From Planctomycetota bacterium (GTDB lineage: Bacteria > Planctomycetota > Planctomycetia > Planctomycetales > Planctomycetaceae), in NCBI GenBank assembly GCA_030836185.1, contig JAURQH010000042.1, forward strand, positions 51,858 through 115,857: a stretch of DNA of 64,000 bases. Direction: 5' to 3'. A model generated the notes under the pieces. That model worked only from the letters and a program-made list of their open reading frames with translations, searched no databases and was not told the DNA's origin. Below, piece after piece: positions 35,002 through 43,969 of this stretch. A program made the position numbers and the translations under genes. Within the stretch, counting starts at the first letter, position 1, and the number at the start of each line of letters is the position of its first letter.

Positions 35002-36741
35002 ATGCGCTTCGCCGTACATACTTTGATTGCATGTTTCAGTTTGGTAGTGGCTACGGTGGATGTTTCCGCGCAGCCGATGAAGGAAAGTTATCCAGTCCAT
35101 CCCGATTCCAAAGTGAAACCGGGAGTTCCTCAAGGAAAAGTGACCGGACCTTTCTCTTGGAAATCGGAGATTTTTCCCGGCACAGTCCGAGACTATTGGG
35201 TTTATGTGCCGAGTCAATACGATCCCGCCAAAGAGGCGTGCGTGATGATCGTGCAAGATGGATTAGGAAAAGCAAAAGGCTGGAAAGTCCCCACTATTTT
35301 GGACAACCTGATTCATGAAGGTGCTGTGCCTGTGCAGATAGGGATTTTTGTTTCTCCGGGAGTTGTTCCGGCTCCCGATGCAGACTCTCAACCACGGTTT
35401 AATCGCAGCTTTGAATACGATGGAATGGGGGATCGCTACGCCCGGTTTCTGATCGAGGAAATTCTTCCCGCTGTCCAAAAAGATTACAATCTCAGTAAGA
35501 ATCCGAACGATTATCTGATCGCAGGGTCCAGTTCTGGTGCCATTGCCGCCTTCAATGCGGCGTGGGAACGCCCCGATCATTTCCGTCGTGTGTTTTCATC
35601 TGTCGGCACGTTTGTTGGGTTGAGGGGCGGGAATGAATTTCCCATTCTGGTTCGCAAGCATGAGACCAAACCAATCCGTATTTTCCTGCAGGATGGTGAA
35701 AACGATCTCGATATTTACGGCGGAAGCTGGTGGCATTCCAATCTGCAAATGTTATCGGCTTTGAAGTATTCCGGTTACGATGTGAAACACGTTTGGGGAG
35801 AAGGCGGGCATAACGGCAAACATTCGACAGCCATTTTACCGGATGCCCTTCGCTGGTTATGGCACGACTATCCTGAAGCGATCACGGCAGGAACTCCCCT
35901 CAATCGCCGCACGCAATTGCTGATCCCCAGAGAGGATTGGGAGCTCGTCAGCGAAGACCACAAATTTACCGAAGGCCCCGCAGTCAACGAACATGGAGAG
36001 GTCTTCTTTACCGACATCCCGAACAGTCGGATTCATAAAATTGCCAATGATGGCACTGTCTCTGTGTTTAAAGAGAAAAGCCCGGGAGCCAACGGCTTGA
36101 TGTTTGGTTCTGATGGCAAGTTGTATGCTTGTCAAAATGGAAGTCAGAAAATTGTCCGTTATGATGCCGATGGGAATGAAGAAGTTGTTGTCGAGGGAGT
36201 TTCTTCGAACGACATACTGATCCTTCCTAAGTTTGGTTACTTCACGGATCCTAAAAACAAAAAGGTCTGGATGTTTACATTCGATGGCGAGAAACGCGAA
36301 GTCGATTCAGGCATCGAATTTCCCAATGGCGTGATTGCCTCACCCGATCAGAGCTTGTTAACCGTTTCAGACACTCGGGGCCGATTTACATACTCGTATC
36401 AAATACAGCTCGATGGGGATTTGAAACACAAACAGGTCTACGGCCATTTACATTTACCAGACGAAACGGGACAAAGTGGCGCGGATGGAATGGCGGTCGA
36501 TACGGAAGGTCGTACTTATGTAACCACGCGTGTGGGATTGCAAGTGCTGGACCAATTGGGCCGTGTGCATGTGATAATTCGCAAGCCTCAAGCTGCGTGG
36601 CTTTCGAACGTAGTCTTTGCAGGTAAAAATGGAGACATCCTGTATGTGACCTGCGGCGATAAGGTTTATCGACGCAAGGTGAATGCCACGGGTGTCACTC
36701 CCTGGAAAGCGGCCGTCAAACCTCCGAAACCCCGACTGTAA
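35002..36741 (+). CDS. esterase fused to SMP-30/gluconolactonase-like propeller, exported
   Basis: This 579-residue protein begins at ATG 35002 with a signal peptide (VHTLIACFSLVVATVDVSAQ). Residues about 50-290 are an enterochelin-esterase-like alpha/beta hydrolase: FPGTVRDYWVYVP, DGLGKAKGWKVPTIL, and the nucleophile elbow IAGSSSGAIAAFNA. The late His lies in HNGKHS. Residues about 310-560 are an SMP-30/LRE propeller: KFTEGPAVNEHGEVFFTDIPNSRIHKI with the metal-ligand Glu, DGKLYACQNGSQKIVRYD, and FPNGVIASPDQSLLTVSD. The two domains would cleave an ester and then open or bind a lactone. A sugar-acid substrate is plausible. Confidence 0.85.
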   Translation: MRFAVHTLIACFSLVVATVDVSAQPMKESYPVHPDSKVKPGVPQGKVTGPFSWKSEIFPGTVRDYWVYVPSQYDPAKEACVMIVQDGLGKAKGWKVPTILDNLIHEGAVPVQIGIFVSPGVVPAPDADSQPRFNRSFEYDGMGDRYARFLIEEILPAVQKDYNLSKNPNDYLIAGSSSGAIAAFNAAWERPDHFRRVFSSVGTFVGLRGGNEFPILVRKHETKPIRIFLQDGENDLDIYGGSWWHSNLQMLSALKYSGYDVKHVWGEGGHNGKHSTAILPDALRWLWHDYPEAITAGTPLNRRTQLLIPREDWELVSEDHKFTEGPAVNEHGEVFFTDIPNSRIHKIANDGTVSVFKEKSPGANGLMFGSDGKLYACQNGSQKIVRYDADGNEEVVVEGVSSNDILILPKFGYFTDPKNKKVWMFTFDGEKREVDSGIEFPNGVIASPDQSLLTVSDTRGRFTYSYQIQLDGDLKHKQVYGHLHLPDETGQSGADGMAVDTEGRTYVTTRVGLQVLDQLGRVHVIIRKPQAAWLSNVVFAGKNGDILYVTCGDKVYRRKVNATGVTPWKAAVKPPKPRL

Positions 36742-36927
36742 TGATTTCAGAACTCATGATCAGAGTTGCTTGGGTGGGTGAGTCATGGCTGAGCGATCCT
36801 CTCCAATCGACTTGTACTACCTGAATAATTGATACTTTCAGTCAAGTTATGGACGTATCCCCCATGTTCCTAAAGACTTAAAGACGAATGGTGGCGAGTG
36901 TGATGTCATAATTCGATGTGACTTTTC

Positions 36928-38631
36928 ATGGCTAGATCCAGAAACATTACATTAAAGATTAACGGTATGAGTCCTCAAGTTGTCGCGATAGGTCTAGATT
37001 CCGCAGATCCCGAGTTGTTGGCTGAATGGATCGCAGCAGGGAAATTGCCCCATCTTGCGCAGCTCCAGAAGGAGGGAGTCACGGGAACTCTGGAGAACTT
37101 TGCGGAGCTGCAGGGTGAGAAATTTCCCTATTCCTCGACCGAAGGAAACTGGGTCGCATTTCAAACCGGTGTCTCTCCTCAGAAAACCGGTTATTGGGAA
37201 ACCTTCGAATACGATCCTCTCAACTACACTGCGACCAGCGATCAGACATTCGGAGGCTACAAATACGACAAATTTCCGCCGTTCTTTGCGTTAAGAGATC
37301 AAAAACGCGTAACGACGTTTGACATTCCCGTGACACGGGTCTTTCCAGAGGTAAATGGAAAACAAATTGTAGGCTGGGGAGGTCACTTTCCGTTTGTTGA
37401 GCGAGGCTCTTCTCCAACCAATTTGCTGGAGAACATCAATCAGCAGTATGGAAAGAACGAGATTCTCTATCACGATTATGGTGTCTTCTGGAATCGCAAA
37501 TATCTCGACTGGCTCGAATCCTCCTCAATCATCAGCACGAAAAAACGGACAAAAATAACTCTCGATTTGATGGATCAAGAGCAGAGCGATCTGTTCATTG
37601 GTGTTTACGGTGAACCGCATGGGGCAAGTCATGACTTATGGTTCGCCAGCCGTCCCGATCATCCTCTCCATTCTCTTTGGAATCGAGATGATGACCCACT
37701 CTTAAACGTGTTTCAGGAAATTGATCGAGGTATCGGCGAACTTCGAAAATCACTTGCACCCAATACGAATTTCTGCTGCTTTTCCGTCCACGGTATTCAA
37801 AATAATGTCACCGATCTAGGAAGTTTCTTTTTCCTACCGGAGCTGATGTACCGCATGCAGTTTCCGGGAAAGTCCGCATTTGCGAACACCGATCCTAATT
37901 CTGAAATTCCATTACCTATCACAGAGCCGCGTCACAATCATTGGTTTGGAGAAATTTGGCGAAAAAGGACTTTAAACAGTCGATTCACAAAAGCATTGCA
38001 AAAATATCTGCCCGCTTGGTTAATTATACGAGGTGGAAATCGCGAACTGCTGTTTCCGTATTTCCTTGATTGGTTTGGGCCTGAAGCAGGATGGATGCCA
38101 GCAGTTTGGTACCGTCCCTGTTGGCCCAAAATGCGATCCTTCTGCATTCCGTCTTTTTCGGACGGACATATTCGTGTCAACGTGAAGGGGCGTGAGCGAG
38201 ATGGGATGGTTCCCCCAGATCAATATCAACAAGAGATTGATCGTGTTCGACAATTTCTGGAAGTGGCAACGAACCCGCGTACAGGGCAACCGATCATTAA
38301 GCAGATGGTACAAACTCGTAAAGACCCATTTGAGCAGGATAAAGCTCCAGAGGCAGATCTCTTGATCATTTGGAATGACGAGGCATTTGATGTCGTCGAT
38401 CACCCACAGGCGGGACGAATTGGGCCAGTTCCTTACCACCGGACCGGTGGACATCACAACAAAGGATATTTCTCATGGGTTGGTCCGCAGTTTCCAGCAG
38501 GTGAAAAAGTCGAAGGAGCATCCATCTTGGATCTAGCTCCCACAATTTTGGAACTGATGGACGTGTCTCGTCCCGATCACCTGGAGGGTCAGAGTTTGCT
38601 AGAGAAAATGTCGCTTGAAAAAGCGTTTTAG
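36928..38631 (+). CDS. AP-superfamily phosphodiesterase/nucleotide pyrophosphatase-like protein
   Basis: This 567-residue protein is of the type I phosphodiesterase family. It has no signal peptide (start MARSRNITLK; an alternative is ATG 36967 before SPQVVAIGLD). VVAIGLDSADPELLAEW is the first metal-Asp motif. SSTEGNWVAFQTGVSP carries the Thr nucleophile. A late GGHHNKGYF carries a His ligand. But GEPHGASHDLW has His where the family has Asp, and FSVHGIQ replaces SDHG, so two Asp ligands appear missing. Activity is therefore uncertain. It ends 4 nt into the convergent methyltransferase gene, sharing stop codons. Confidence 0.75.
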   Translation: MARSRNITLKINGMSPQVVAIGLDSADPELLAEWIAAGKLPHLAQLQKEGVTGTLENFAELQGEKFPYSSTEGNWVAFQTGVSPQKTGYWETFEYDPLNYTATSDQTFGGYKYDKFPPFFALRDQKRVTTFDIPVTRVFPEVNGKQIVGWGGHFPFVERGSSPTNLLENINQQYGKNEILYHDYGVFWNRKYLDWLESSSIISTKKRTKITLDLMDQEQSDLFIGVYGEPHGASHDLWFASRPDHPLHSLWNRDDDPLLNVFQEIDRGIGELRKSLAPNTNFCCFSVHGIQNNVTDLGSFFFLPELMYRMQFPGKSAFANTDPNSEIPLPITEPRHNHWFGEIWRKRTLNSRFTKALQKYLPAWLIIRGGNRELLFPYFLDWFGPEAGWMPAVWYRPCWPKMRSFCIPSFSDGHIRVNVKGRERDGMVPPDQYQQEIDRVRQFLEVATNPRTGQPIIKQMVQTRKDPFEQDKAPEADLLIIWNDEAFDVVDHPQAGRIGPVPYHRTGGHHNKGYFSWVGPQFPAGEKVEGASILDLAPTILELMDVSRPDHLEGQSLLEKMSLEKAF

Positions 38632-39377
38632 CAGATGACCGTCTGAGAATTTGGAGTTGATTCTACTAGGATTGAACGAGGGAGGTTTTGATTCTGCTCG
38701 ACCGCTTTCCATTCTGCAGTCGTCCATTGCCGAACACATCCACCCACTCCATCCCAAAGCATGATCAAAGGAGCGATGGGGAGTAGCCAGCACCAGAACA
38801 TCCGTCGCAATCGAGCAGGTCGATGAATATAGATCAGAGGGACCAATAGTCCTGGAACCAAAATTCCTACAGCAGCGAACATACAGAACAGAGTTTTCTT
38901 GACCGGCGAAAACAGCATCACTCGATCAGCCGAGTTTGTGAGAGTCTCAAAGGCTGCAGCGCGTTCTGCGACGGGAACATGGTGAAAGCACGCGACGAGA
39001 ACGAGCAATGTTTGGGGTGGCCATTGACGTGGGATAGTGAAATCGACAGCTTGCGTCAGTCCTTGCACGCGTTTTGGGTGTTCTTTCTCAAGTCGTGCAT
39101 AGAGTTCTTCATCGGGCATCAAATCACAAACGGTGAAAGTCAGCGATCCCTCGGAGGACTCCAGCAAGCGACGAGTAATGGGAGCATTTCCTGCTCCCAT
39201 CTCGACGATGTGAGTACAGCCTGAGTTAAGTGCTTCCTCTTGGACTCGGTTAGCAACGTTTCGAAAAAAAGGGCGAAACACAGAGTTACAGACCTCGACA
39301 ATATCCATCGTAGTTCGTTGTAAGGTTGCCGGAATGTTCGTAGAAGCATTGAATTGGAAGAGATCGACTGTTTTCAT
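38628..39377 (-). CDS. class I SAM-dependent methyltransferase with membrane segment
   Basis: This 249-residue protein begins at ATG 39377, though GTG 39389 is also possible. The SAM-binding motif I is HIVEMGAGNAPITRRLL. Motif II, with an acidic residue at the strand end, is LTFTVCDLMPD. A post-I motif LLVLVACFHHVP follows. The last third is unusual: one or two hydrophobic helices (TLFCMFAAVGILVPGLLVPLIYI and MFWCWLLPIAPLIMLWDG) suggest membrane association and a lipid or quinone substrate. That is inference. It is convergent with the AP-superfamily gene and overlaps it by 4 nt. Confidence 0.8.
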   Translation of the reverse strand: MKTVDLFQFNASTNIPATLQRTTMDIVEVCNSVFRPFFRNVANRVQEEALNSGCTHIVEMGAGNAPITRRLLESSEGSLTFTVCDLMPDEELYARLEKEHPKRVQGLTQAVDFTIPRQWPPQTLLVLVACFHHVPVAERAAAFETLTNSADRVMLFSPVKKTLFCMFAAVGILVPGLLVPLIYIHRPARLRRMFWCWLLPIAPLIMLWDGVGGCVRQWTTAEWKAVEQNQNLPRSILVESTPNSQTVIC

Positions 39378-39578
39378 AATTTTTTCCACTCGACAACATC
39401 ACACTCGCGAGATCAGACTCTAGTGTAGTCTTTGTCGATGGTGCCTGACGCCTCGAATTATGCTCTGTGAATCAGCATCTCCTAAGTCAGCATCGCTTTT
39501 AGGGGATCTAACGATTTCTCTTCTCAAATCGATTACCTTGAACTCTGAATGTCACTAGCAATCAGTGGGGACGATTTT

Positions 39579-40931
39579 ATGAAAATTCTTGCTACTTTCG
39601 TGTTGGTAACAAATTTGAGTTTGATACACGGAATGGTCATTGCCGCTAATCCACCCCACATTCTGCTCATCATGACGGACGATATGGGTTGGCAAGATCT
39701 GCATTGTCAGGGGAATCCCGTTCTCAGAACACCGCACATCGATCAATTGGCGAAACAGGGAGTCCGTTTTACCACGGCTTATGCGGCCTCTCCCGTCTGC
39801 TCACCGACGCGTGCGGCTTTGATAACAGGCTTGGCTCCCGCAAGACTGCATGTCACGCAACATGGTGCGGATATCCCCCAGTTCTGGCCAGAGGACCGGA
39901 CCATTCAACCACCGATATCCACTGGGAGATTGTCCCTCAAAGAAACAACACTAGCCGAACGACTTAAACTTAAAGGATACTCGACTGGGTTTTTCGGGAA
40001 ATGGCATTTGGGACGAACGGAAGATTTCTGGCCGACAAATCACGGTTTTGATGTCAATATGGGGGGCTGTGGATTCGGCGGTCCACCGACCTATTTTGAT
40101 CCCTATCGCATTCCCACATTGAAACCTCGCAAACCGGGAGAATATCTCACTGATCGTTTGGCTGATGAAACGATTGCATTCTTGCAACGCCAGAAAGACC
40201 AACCGATGTTCGTCTGTTTTTGGACGTATAATCCCCACTATCCGTTTGAAGCACCAGAAGATCTGATCCCGTATTATCAAGGGAAGGAAGGTCCTGGGCT
40301 GAAAAACCCGGTTTATGGAGGACAAATCGAAGCCACCGACCGTGCGATTGGACGTGTTCTGTCGGAACTCGAACGCTTAAACATTCGCGACGAGACACTT
40401 GTGATCTTCACTAGCGATAATGGGGGCTGGATGGGAGCAACCGACAATCGGCCTTTGCGTGCCGGGAAAGGTTACCTCTATGAAGGAGGACTCCGTGTGC
40501 CGCTCATTATAAGATGGCCCGGTGTGACGAACGCCGGAGAGGTAATTGATACGCCCGTCGTCAGCATGGATTTGACGGCCACCATTCTGGAAGCAGCCGG
40601 AGTGTGCCTTCCTCCGAACGAAACACTCGACGGTCTCTCATTGAGACCATTGCTCGAGGAGAATGAATTTTCGAGGGACTCACTTTTTTTTCATTATCCT
40701 CACTATGCCTTTCACAAAGATAATCGGCCCGGATCGGTCATTCGACAAGGTCATCACAAGCTGATCTTGCGTTATGATGACAATTCCACAGAACTTTATG
40801 ACTTACAGAATGATCCCGCTGAAACGAACAATCTCGTCGAGAGTAAGCCTGAGCAGGCAGCCAAACTGGAACAACAACTGCGAACTTGGCTGGCAGAACA
40901 GAATGCCGGCATCCCGACGTCGCGCAAGTGA
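39579..40931 (+). CDS. exported sulfatase (formylglycine-dependent)
   Basis: This 450-residue enzyme begins at ATG 39579 with GGGGA upstream and a signal peptide (ATFVLVTNLSLIHGMVIA). Catalytic motifs are all present: ILLIMTDDMGWQDL (metal Asp pair), ASPVCSPTRAALITG with the Cys converted to formylglycine by an FGE, TGFFGKWHLG (Lys/His), and FTSDNGGW. The C-terminal YDLQNDPAETNNLV is typical. It hydrolyses a sulfate ester, probably of a marine polysaccharide; the position specificity is unknown. It contrasts with the degenerate homologue at 31098-32516. No FGE gene is nearby. Confidence 0.92.
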   Translation: MKILATFVLVTNLSLIHGMVIAANPPHILLIMTDDMGWQDLHCQGNPVLRTPHIDQLAKQGVRFTTAYAASPVCSPTRAALITGLAPARLHVTQHGADIPQFWPEDRTIQPPISTGRLSLKETTLAERLKLKGYSTGFFGKWHLGRTEDFWPTNHGFDVNMGGCGFGGPPTYFDPYRIPTLKPRKPGEYLTDRLADETIAFLQRQKDQPMFVCFWTYNPHYPFEAPEDLIPYYQGKEGPGLKNPVYGGQIEATDRAIGRVLSELERLNIRDETLVIFTSDNGGWMGATDNRPLRAGKGYLYEGGLRVPLIIRWPGVTNAGEVIDTPVVSMDLTATILEAAGVCLPPNETLDGLSLRPLLEENEFSRDSLFFHYPHYAFHKDNRPGSVIRQGHHKLILRYDDNSTELYDLQNDPAETNNLVESKPEQAAKLEQQLRTWLAEQNAGIPTSRK

Positions 40932-40984
40932 TCTGCAACTCTGTTTGTAGACTTGCCGCAGTCTTGGCTCACTACCAGCTTGAT

Positions 40985-41866
40985 TCACAACCAGATTTGT
41001 AGTTTTTCGCTCATCGATTTAGGGATTTTTCGGGCCAAAGCACGACGGACATGATCTTCGCCATACCGTGTGCTGAAGTGTGAAACGATGATTAACTCGT
41101 TCTCGAACTTGTCTTCTCGCTCCAGAATGTCGTCGAGATGCATGTGGCCGAATTTTCGGATCTTATCTTTGCGATGTTCGGGACGAAAAAACGTCATTTC
41201 TGTGATCAGTATTTTTGCCTTATACACATCGGGATGATTATCCAGACCTTCCGACGAAGTATCACCCGTGTAACAAACAATCGGGAACCGCACTTCGTGT
41301 GTGACTTCTTCCCCGGCTTGTCGTAAGTCGCGAATTTTCTCTCCCGGCAACCCCTGATATTCTTCTTTCAATTTACGACGTACGTCGTAAACGATGAAGC
41401 CCACTGAGGCCACGGTATGCTTTGTTTCAAAGACGGTGACGATATGTTCGCGGCCAAGTTTAATTTCGTCTCCCGGCTTTACTCCAACCAGATCACAAAC
41501 CATTCGTCCGCGATCAAGGCGATGCCAGGCTTTAAGCATTTTCCAGGTGTCGTCCACAGATTCAGCAGGAAGATAGATGGTGGGAGGTTCCATTTTCATC
41601 ATACGACGACGGGCCACGTAAACAGGCAGTGCGGCCATATGGTCAAGATGCGCATGGGTGATGAAGATATTCTGCAAACCCATGAATGCCCACGGGCTTC
41701 CACCCAGATCGAATCCCACTTTCAGTTCGGGAACGCGCCAATAGCTTTGCACAGCAGCGCGCGAATACCCTTCAATCGTGTAGCCTCCATGATGGAGTGA
41801 GCGAAGCGGCAGATTTTCGACGGCCGGTTGCTCGGCGTCGTCGAGTGGTTCAATAAAGTCGGACAT
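40985..41866 (-). CDS. MBL-fold metallo-hydrolase, RNase Z-like
   Basis: This is a 293-residue metallo-beta-lactamase-fold protein without a signal peptide. The zinc motif is [16 protein letters not shown] (HxHxDH). Later ligands are seen in [10 protein letters not shown] (Asp) and [10 protein letters not shown] (His), the last being the RNase Z form of the motif. It lacks a clear exosite arm, so it could be RNase Z for tRNA 3' processing or a related phosphodiesterase. A single-copy RNase Z in this genome would settle the call. It is convergent with the sulfatase gene. Confidence 0.85.
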   Translation of the reverse strand: MSDFIEPLDDAEQPAVENLPLRSLHHGGYTIEGYSRAAVQSYWRVPELKVGFDLGGSPWAFMGLQNIFITHAHLDHMAALPVYVARRRMMKMEPPTIYLPAESVDDTWKMLKAWHRLDRGRMVCDLVGVKPGDEIKLGREHIVTVFETKHTVASVGFIVYDVRRKLKEEYQGLPGEKIRDLRQAGEEVTHEVRFPIVCYTGDTSSEGLDNHPDVYKAKILITEMTFFRPEHRKDKIRKFGHMHLDDILEREDKFENELIIVSHFSTRYGEDHVRRALARKIPKSMSEKLQIWL

Positions 41867-42029
41867 GAGGTTAGCAATTAGGGAGTAGTTTTAGGGTTGC
41901 GGGAACAAGCATCAAGCATTGCCAGAAATTCGATTCCGAACATTGAGTAACATGATGCCCTTTAGTATGAGTGGCACAGGAAAACGAAACACCATCACCG
42001 GCTCAACCAGCATCGGCACACCAATCACT

Positions 42030-43079
42030 CTATAGACTTACAGGCTGATGGGTTTCAATACTCTCGGCTTCCGCGTAGCACAGGTCGAGAGCCGCACGAG
42101 CCAAGTCGGCTGAAAGGATTTCGGGAACCTCTCCCTTTTTCAGACCATCGACGGCTGCTTGAAGTTCGGCGGTAAATGCCGCACACCACTCATCGCCTCC
42201 GGGGAGTTCAGGAGTTTCGACATTGCCATTCTCGTCAAGCAGTGTGACGGGGCGATTCATTGTGGGTTCACCACCAAGGGTAGCAAAGTCGAAGAGGATC
42301 GTTGCTTTTTCCAGATAGATTTCATAGCCATGACCAAATGCATAGCCGGGTGCGGCGATTCCACCACTGACACAACTAACGGCGACATCCGGTTTATCGT
42401 CATACAAATATTGCGAATGAACGTGATTAACGAATCCTTCCTGCAAAATTCCCGTTGAGAAAACCTTGCTGGGAACACCACAGGCCAAGCCGATAAAATG
42501 ATTGTCGTGAATGTGCAGGTCGATTCCCCAGCCACCGAGCTTTTTGAAGTCAGACATATCGTTCGACCAATCGGGCGGGGCAATCACGCGGCGGAAATGA
42601 GCGGCTTTCAGTTTGCCGTATTGACCGGAAGCAATCGCCTCGGCGGCAAATTTGAATTCCGGCATGAAGGGCAGGACGTGAGCGACCATCAGCGGGACGC
42701 CGGCCTTCTCAGAGGCTTCCACCATACGAGCAGCGGCAGCCGCGTCGATAGCAATTGGTTTCTCGACCAGTGTCGCTTTGCCTGCGGCGATCGATTCCAG
42801 CACTACTTTTTCGTGTTGATCGGTAGGAAGGCAGATATCAACGAGATCGACATTCGGATCATTGAGTAGATCGTGATAATCTTCGTAGGTCGCGACATTG
42901 CTCAAATCGACTTGTCCTCCCGGAGGGCCGAAGTTGCCCTGGATGGAACTCCAGTCTCCCGCTCGTTTCTTTTCGTTACGAGTCGCGATGGCGGTGACTT
43001 TTGCACCATTCACTGATTGTGCCCCAGTGAAGTGGGTATATCCCATGAAGCCCAAGCCGATAATGCCGATATTGACCAT
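42030..43079 (-). CDS. Gfo/Idh/MocA family oxidoreductase
   Basis: This is a 349-residue NAD(P)-dependent sugar oxidoreductase. The start is ATG 43079, with GGAG upstream and the Rossmann motif immediately following (VNIGIIGLGFMGYTHF). The conserved EKP motif is ATLVEKPIAIDA. KLGGWGIDLHIHDNHFIG holds the catalytic-region D and H. There is no Tat signal, unlike many planctomycete members, so it acts in the cytoplasm. Substrate is probably a sugar or inositol derivative. It is a single gene. Confidence 0.9.
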   Translation of the reverse strand: MVNIGIIGLGFMGYTHFTGAQSVNGAKVTAIATRNEKKRAGDWSSIQGNFGPPGGQVDLSNVATYEDYHDLLNDPNVDLVDICLPTDQHEKVVLESIAAGKATLVEKPIAIDAAAAARMVEASEKAGVPLMVAHVLPFMPEFKFAAEAIASGQYGKLKAAHFRRVIAPPDWSNDMSDFKKLGGWGIDLHIHDNHFIGLACGVPSKVFSTGILQEGFVNHVHSQYLYDDKPDVAVSCVSGGIAAPGYAFGHGYEIYLEKATILFDFATLGGEPTMNRPVTLLDENGNVETPELPGGDEWCAAFTAELQAAVDGLKKGEVPEILSADLARAALDLCYAEAESIETHQPVSL

Positions 43080-43594
43080 GTCTCTCCTCAATGCTGTCTC
43101 GTGATGATGAAGTCCGAATTACCGCCTGCTCCGCTGGGTCTGAATTCTTCTATCGCAAGGGTGACCAATCCGTAGCGGACTCTCAAGTGACAATCAGCAC
43201 GAGAGCCGACTTTAGGAAAGTTGACGTTCCGTCAAAAGCAAAACTCGTTGCAACTCCGAGAGCTGCCACAATGGCGGGTCGCGATAATTGTAACGATTCT
43301 CTCGATATTAGCGACTGCGCAAAGATTGAGCACGGGAGTCATTTACCACTGGTGTTTGCCAGTTGTTTTCGGAATGAACTGCGAGGCCACTCCTGCGTTC
43401 AGTGCTGTACAACCCGGAAAATCGGTAAAATTGCTAAAGTTTCTGGCAATTGGGGTAGCCGAAGCCCGTCGTTCAGTAGTATCTTTTCGATAACAGGTCG
43501 CGGAGGCGACCCGCTGTGGCAGAAAGGTGTCTGCTTCAGCAATCCACTATTGGTGGACCCAAAGGCAAACCTGTCCAAAAAGGAGTGAAGGGCA
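43080..43594. other. 515-bp csrA leader and divergent promoter region
   Basis: Long frames exist here but their translations are unlike proteins, so I call no gene. The region must hold promoters for csrA (plus) and the Gfo/Idh/MocA gene (minus). It includes a GGA-loop hairpin 84 nt before csrA, listed separately. Confidence 0.5.
43496..43511 (+). promoter_or_regulatory. candidate CsrA-binding hairpin in the csrA leader
   Basis: GGTCGC and GCGACC form a perfect 6-bp stem closing the loop GGAG. CsrA binds GGA presented in such loops. A second GGA lies in the csrA Shine-Dalgarno (AAGGAG at about 43578), so a CsrA dimer could bridge both and repress its own translation. Binding is inferred. Confidence 0.45.
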
Positions 43595-43798
43595 ATGTTG
43601 GTACTGACCCGTAAAGCTGGCGAGAGTGTTTTCATCGGCCATGATGTTTCTGTCACGATTGTGAAGGTCAATGGTCGTCAGGTACGATTAAAGATTGATG
43701 CCCCCCGCGACATCCCTATCCTGCGTGATGAGCTTTGTTCTCAAGAATTTGATTTTGACTTGGATGAACTGGTTTTGGAGACAGAATCGGCGAATTGA
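43595..43798 (+). CDS. csrA: carbon storage regulator CsrA
   Basis: This 67-residue protein is the RNA-binding translational regulator. The sequence begins MLVLTRKAGESVFIG and continues with VTIVKVNGRQVRLKIDAP, both diagnostic of CsrA, including Arg in LTR and the RLKI core used for RNA contacts. The acidic C-terminal helix region (FDFDLDELVLE) is longer than in enterobacteria. AAGGAG precedes the ATG. It binds GGA motifs in mRNA leaders. It stands alone, without a flagellar or fliW gene beside it, and is followed by an intrinsic terminator, so it is probably monocistronic. Confidence 0.96.
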   Translation: MLVLTRKAGESVFIGHDVSVTIVKVNGRQVRLKIDAPRDIPILRDELCSQEFDFDLDELVLETESAN

Positions 43799-43827
43799 TT
43801 GTCTCTCGCTGAATTCGATACCGCTTC

Positions 43828-43850
43828 GACCGGCTTGCCGGTCTTTTTTT
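43828..43850 (+). terminator. intrinsic terminator of csrA
   Basis: GACCGGC and GCCGGTC form a 7-bp stem with a TT loop, followed by TTTTTTT. It lies 30 nt after the csrA stop. Confidence 0.85.
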
Positions 43851-43969
43851 ATGCGCAGAGCAAAATCTCCTTGCACGAATCACAGCTTGAGTCTGTCCAG
43901 TGAGCGGATTAGTATGGATGAACATTAAGATCGGGGAAGATCGAAGCCTCACACACGATAGGGTCATCC

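Noticed and set aside
43091..43588. 165-codon frame upstream of csrA
   Set aside because: It overlaps the Gfo/Idh/MocA start and the csrA leader. The translation has scattered Cys and Ser with no domain, and the GGA hairpin argues for leader RNA.
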